A DNA stretch of 64,000 bases from Streptomyces sp. V3I7. GTDB lineage: Bacteria > Actinomycetota > Actinomycetes > Streptomycetales > Streptomycetaceae. This document shows positions 63,714-64,000 of this stretch, one piece after another (positions within the stretch are counted from its first letter, which is position 1; each line of letters begins with the position of its first letter). The DNA lies in assembly GCF_030817495.1 (NCBI RefSeq), contig NZ_JAUSZK010000001.1, forward strand, positions 4,009,001 to 4,073,000. Direction: 5' to 3'. The notes under the pieces are model-generated. The model was not told the DNA's origin. It made no database searches and worked only from the letters and a program-made list of their open reading frames with translations. Both the position numbers and the translations under genes were made by a program.

Positions 63714-64000
63714 GTGGCGGTGCAGGAAGCAGGACAGGGTGCGCGGGCGCGCGCCCACGAGGGCGGCTGCACCTGCGGGGACTGCCCGCACGGCGCACGC
63801 GAGGGACACCGGCGGGCGGTTGCCGAATTCCTGCGCAAGCGCGACGAGTTCGCGGCCGGACAGGGCCTCCCGGCGGCGGTGGCACACTCGGCCTCCGCCT
63901 CCCGGCAGTGGGTCTCCGCCGAACTGACGCAGACCGCCGGCACCGTCACCGCGCACGGCCGCGCCGAGGGCGACGCCTGGCTCGCCCGTCTCTGGCAGCG
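63714..64000 (+). CDS. Hypothetical protein, 5' part (continues beyond the window)
   Basis: An uninterrupted frame with normal Streptomyces codon bias from a GTG at 63714 to the window end, 95 codons visible. It contains a Cys cluster GGCTCGDCPHG (C-x-C-x2-C) followed by a helical segment (RRAVAEFLRKRDEFAAGQGL). The Cys motif could bind a metal. No family recognised. The start is provisional, since the gene is incomplete. Confidence 0.6.
   Translation, partial: MAVQEAGQGARARAHEGGCTCGDCPHGAREGHRRAVAEFLRKRDEFAAGQGLPAAVAHSASASRQWVSAELTQTAGTVTAHGRAEGDAWLARLWQ

Overview
The window is high-GC actinobacterial DNA and reads as Streptomyces chromosome. The evidence is the strongly GC-biased third codon positions, frequent GTG starts, a BldM-type response regulator next to a WhiB protein, groES-groEL1 behind two CIRCE operators, the adjacent guaB and guaB3, and a GroEL1 with a His-rich tail. 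Most of it is conserved core chromosome. One roughly 17-kb stretch (about 37.3-54.2 kb) is accessory.

Layout. 1-7.9 kb: the 3' part of glmS, a small secreted protein, an aldo/keto reductase behind a MerR-type promoter, acpS, the NAD(P)HX repair enzyme nnr, alr, an alpha/beta hydrolase and tsaE. Between nnr and alr lies a 175-bp tandem repeat built from copies of the nnr 3' end. 7.9-11.7 kb: a possible iron-box palindrome with a small ORF, a MITE-like element, a secreted protein, then tsaB-rimI-tsaD (with tsaE, the t6A tRNA-modification set). 11.7-11.9 kb: a compact unit for an unusual tRNA-Gly(UCC) with encoded CCA and GUGC in place of GTPsiC in its T arm. 11.9-20.7 kb: a methyltransferase, two polysaccharide deacetylase-like lipoproteins, groES-groEL1, an ABM/SnoaL-like protein, an SDR, a MOSC protein and a LysR regulator. 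20.8-26 kb: a WhiB protein, bldM (behind a SigBldN-type promoter), an ECF-like sigma factor (ShbA-like), guaB and guaB3. 26-37.3 kb: a sugar-nucleotide dehydrogenase lacking its catalytic Cys, glpD, and four Ser/Thr kinase-family proteins, one of them a pseudokinase.

Accessory segment 37.3-54.2 kb: a Stealth-type phosphotransferase, a secreted esterase, and an apparent operon of an FG-GAP secreted protein, a LamG secreted protein and a very large RHS/YD-repeat protein carrying a Hint autoprocessing domain and a C-terminal toxin-like tip. A small overlapping candidate immunity gene follows. A single-base frameshift splits the RHS gene. The segment ends in a deleted IS30 transposase abutting a truncated Uma2-like gene. 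54.2-64 kb: a fifth kinase, a succinate-semialdehyde dehydrogenase, a GMC-type oxidoreductase, a sortase-anchored surface protein, a chorismate mutase preceded by a probable Phe/Tyr attenuator, guaA, a class II aldolase, and a gene running off the end.

The strongest candidates for something new are the tRNA-Gly with peptidoglycan-type T-arm features, the chorismate mutase attenuator, the nnr-tail repeats, and the RHS-Hint-toxin/immunity locus with its frameshift.
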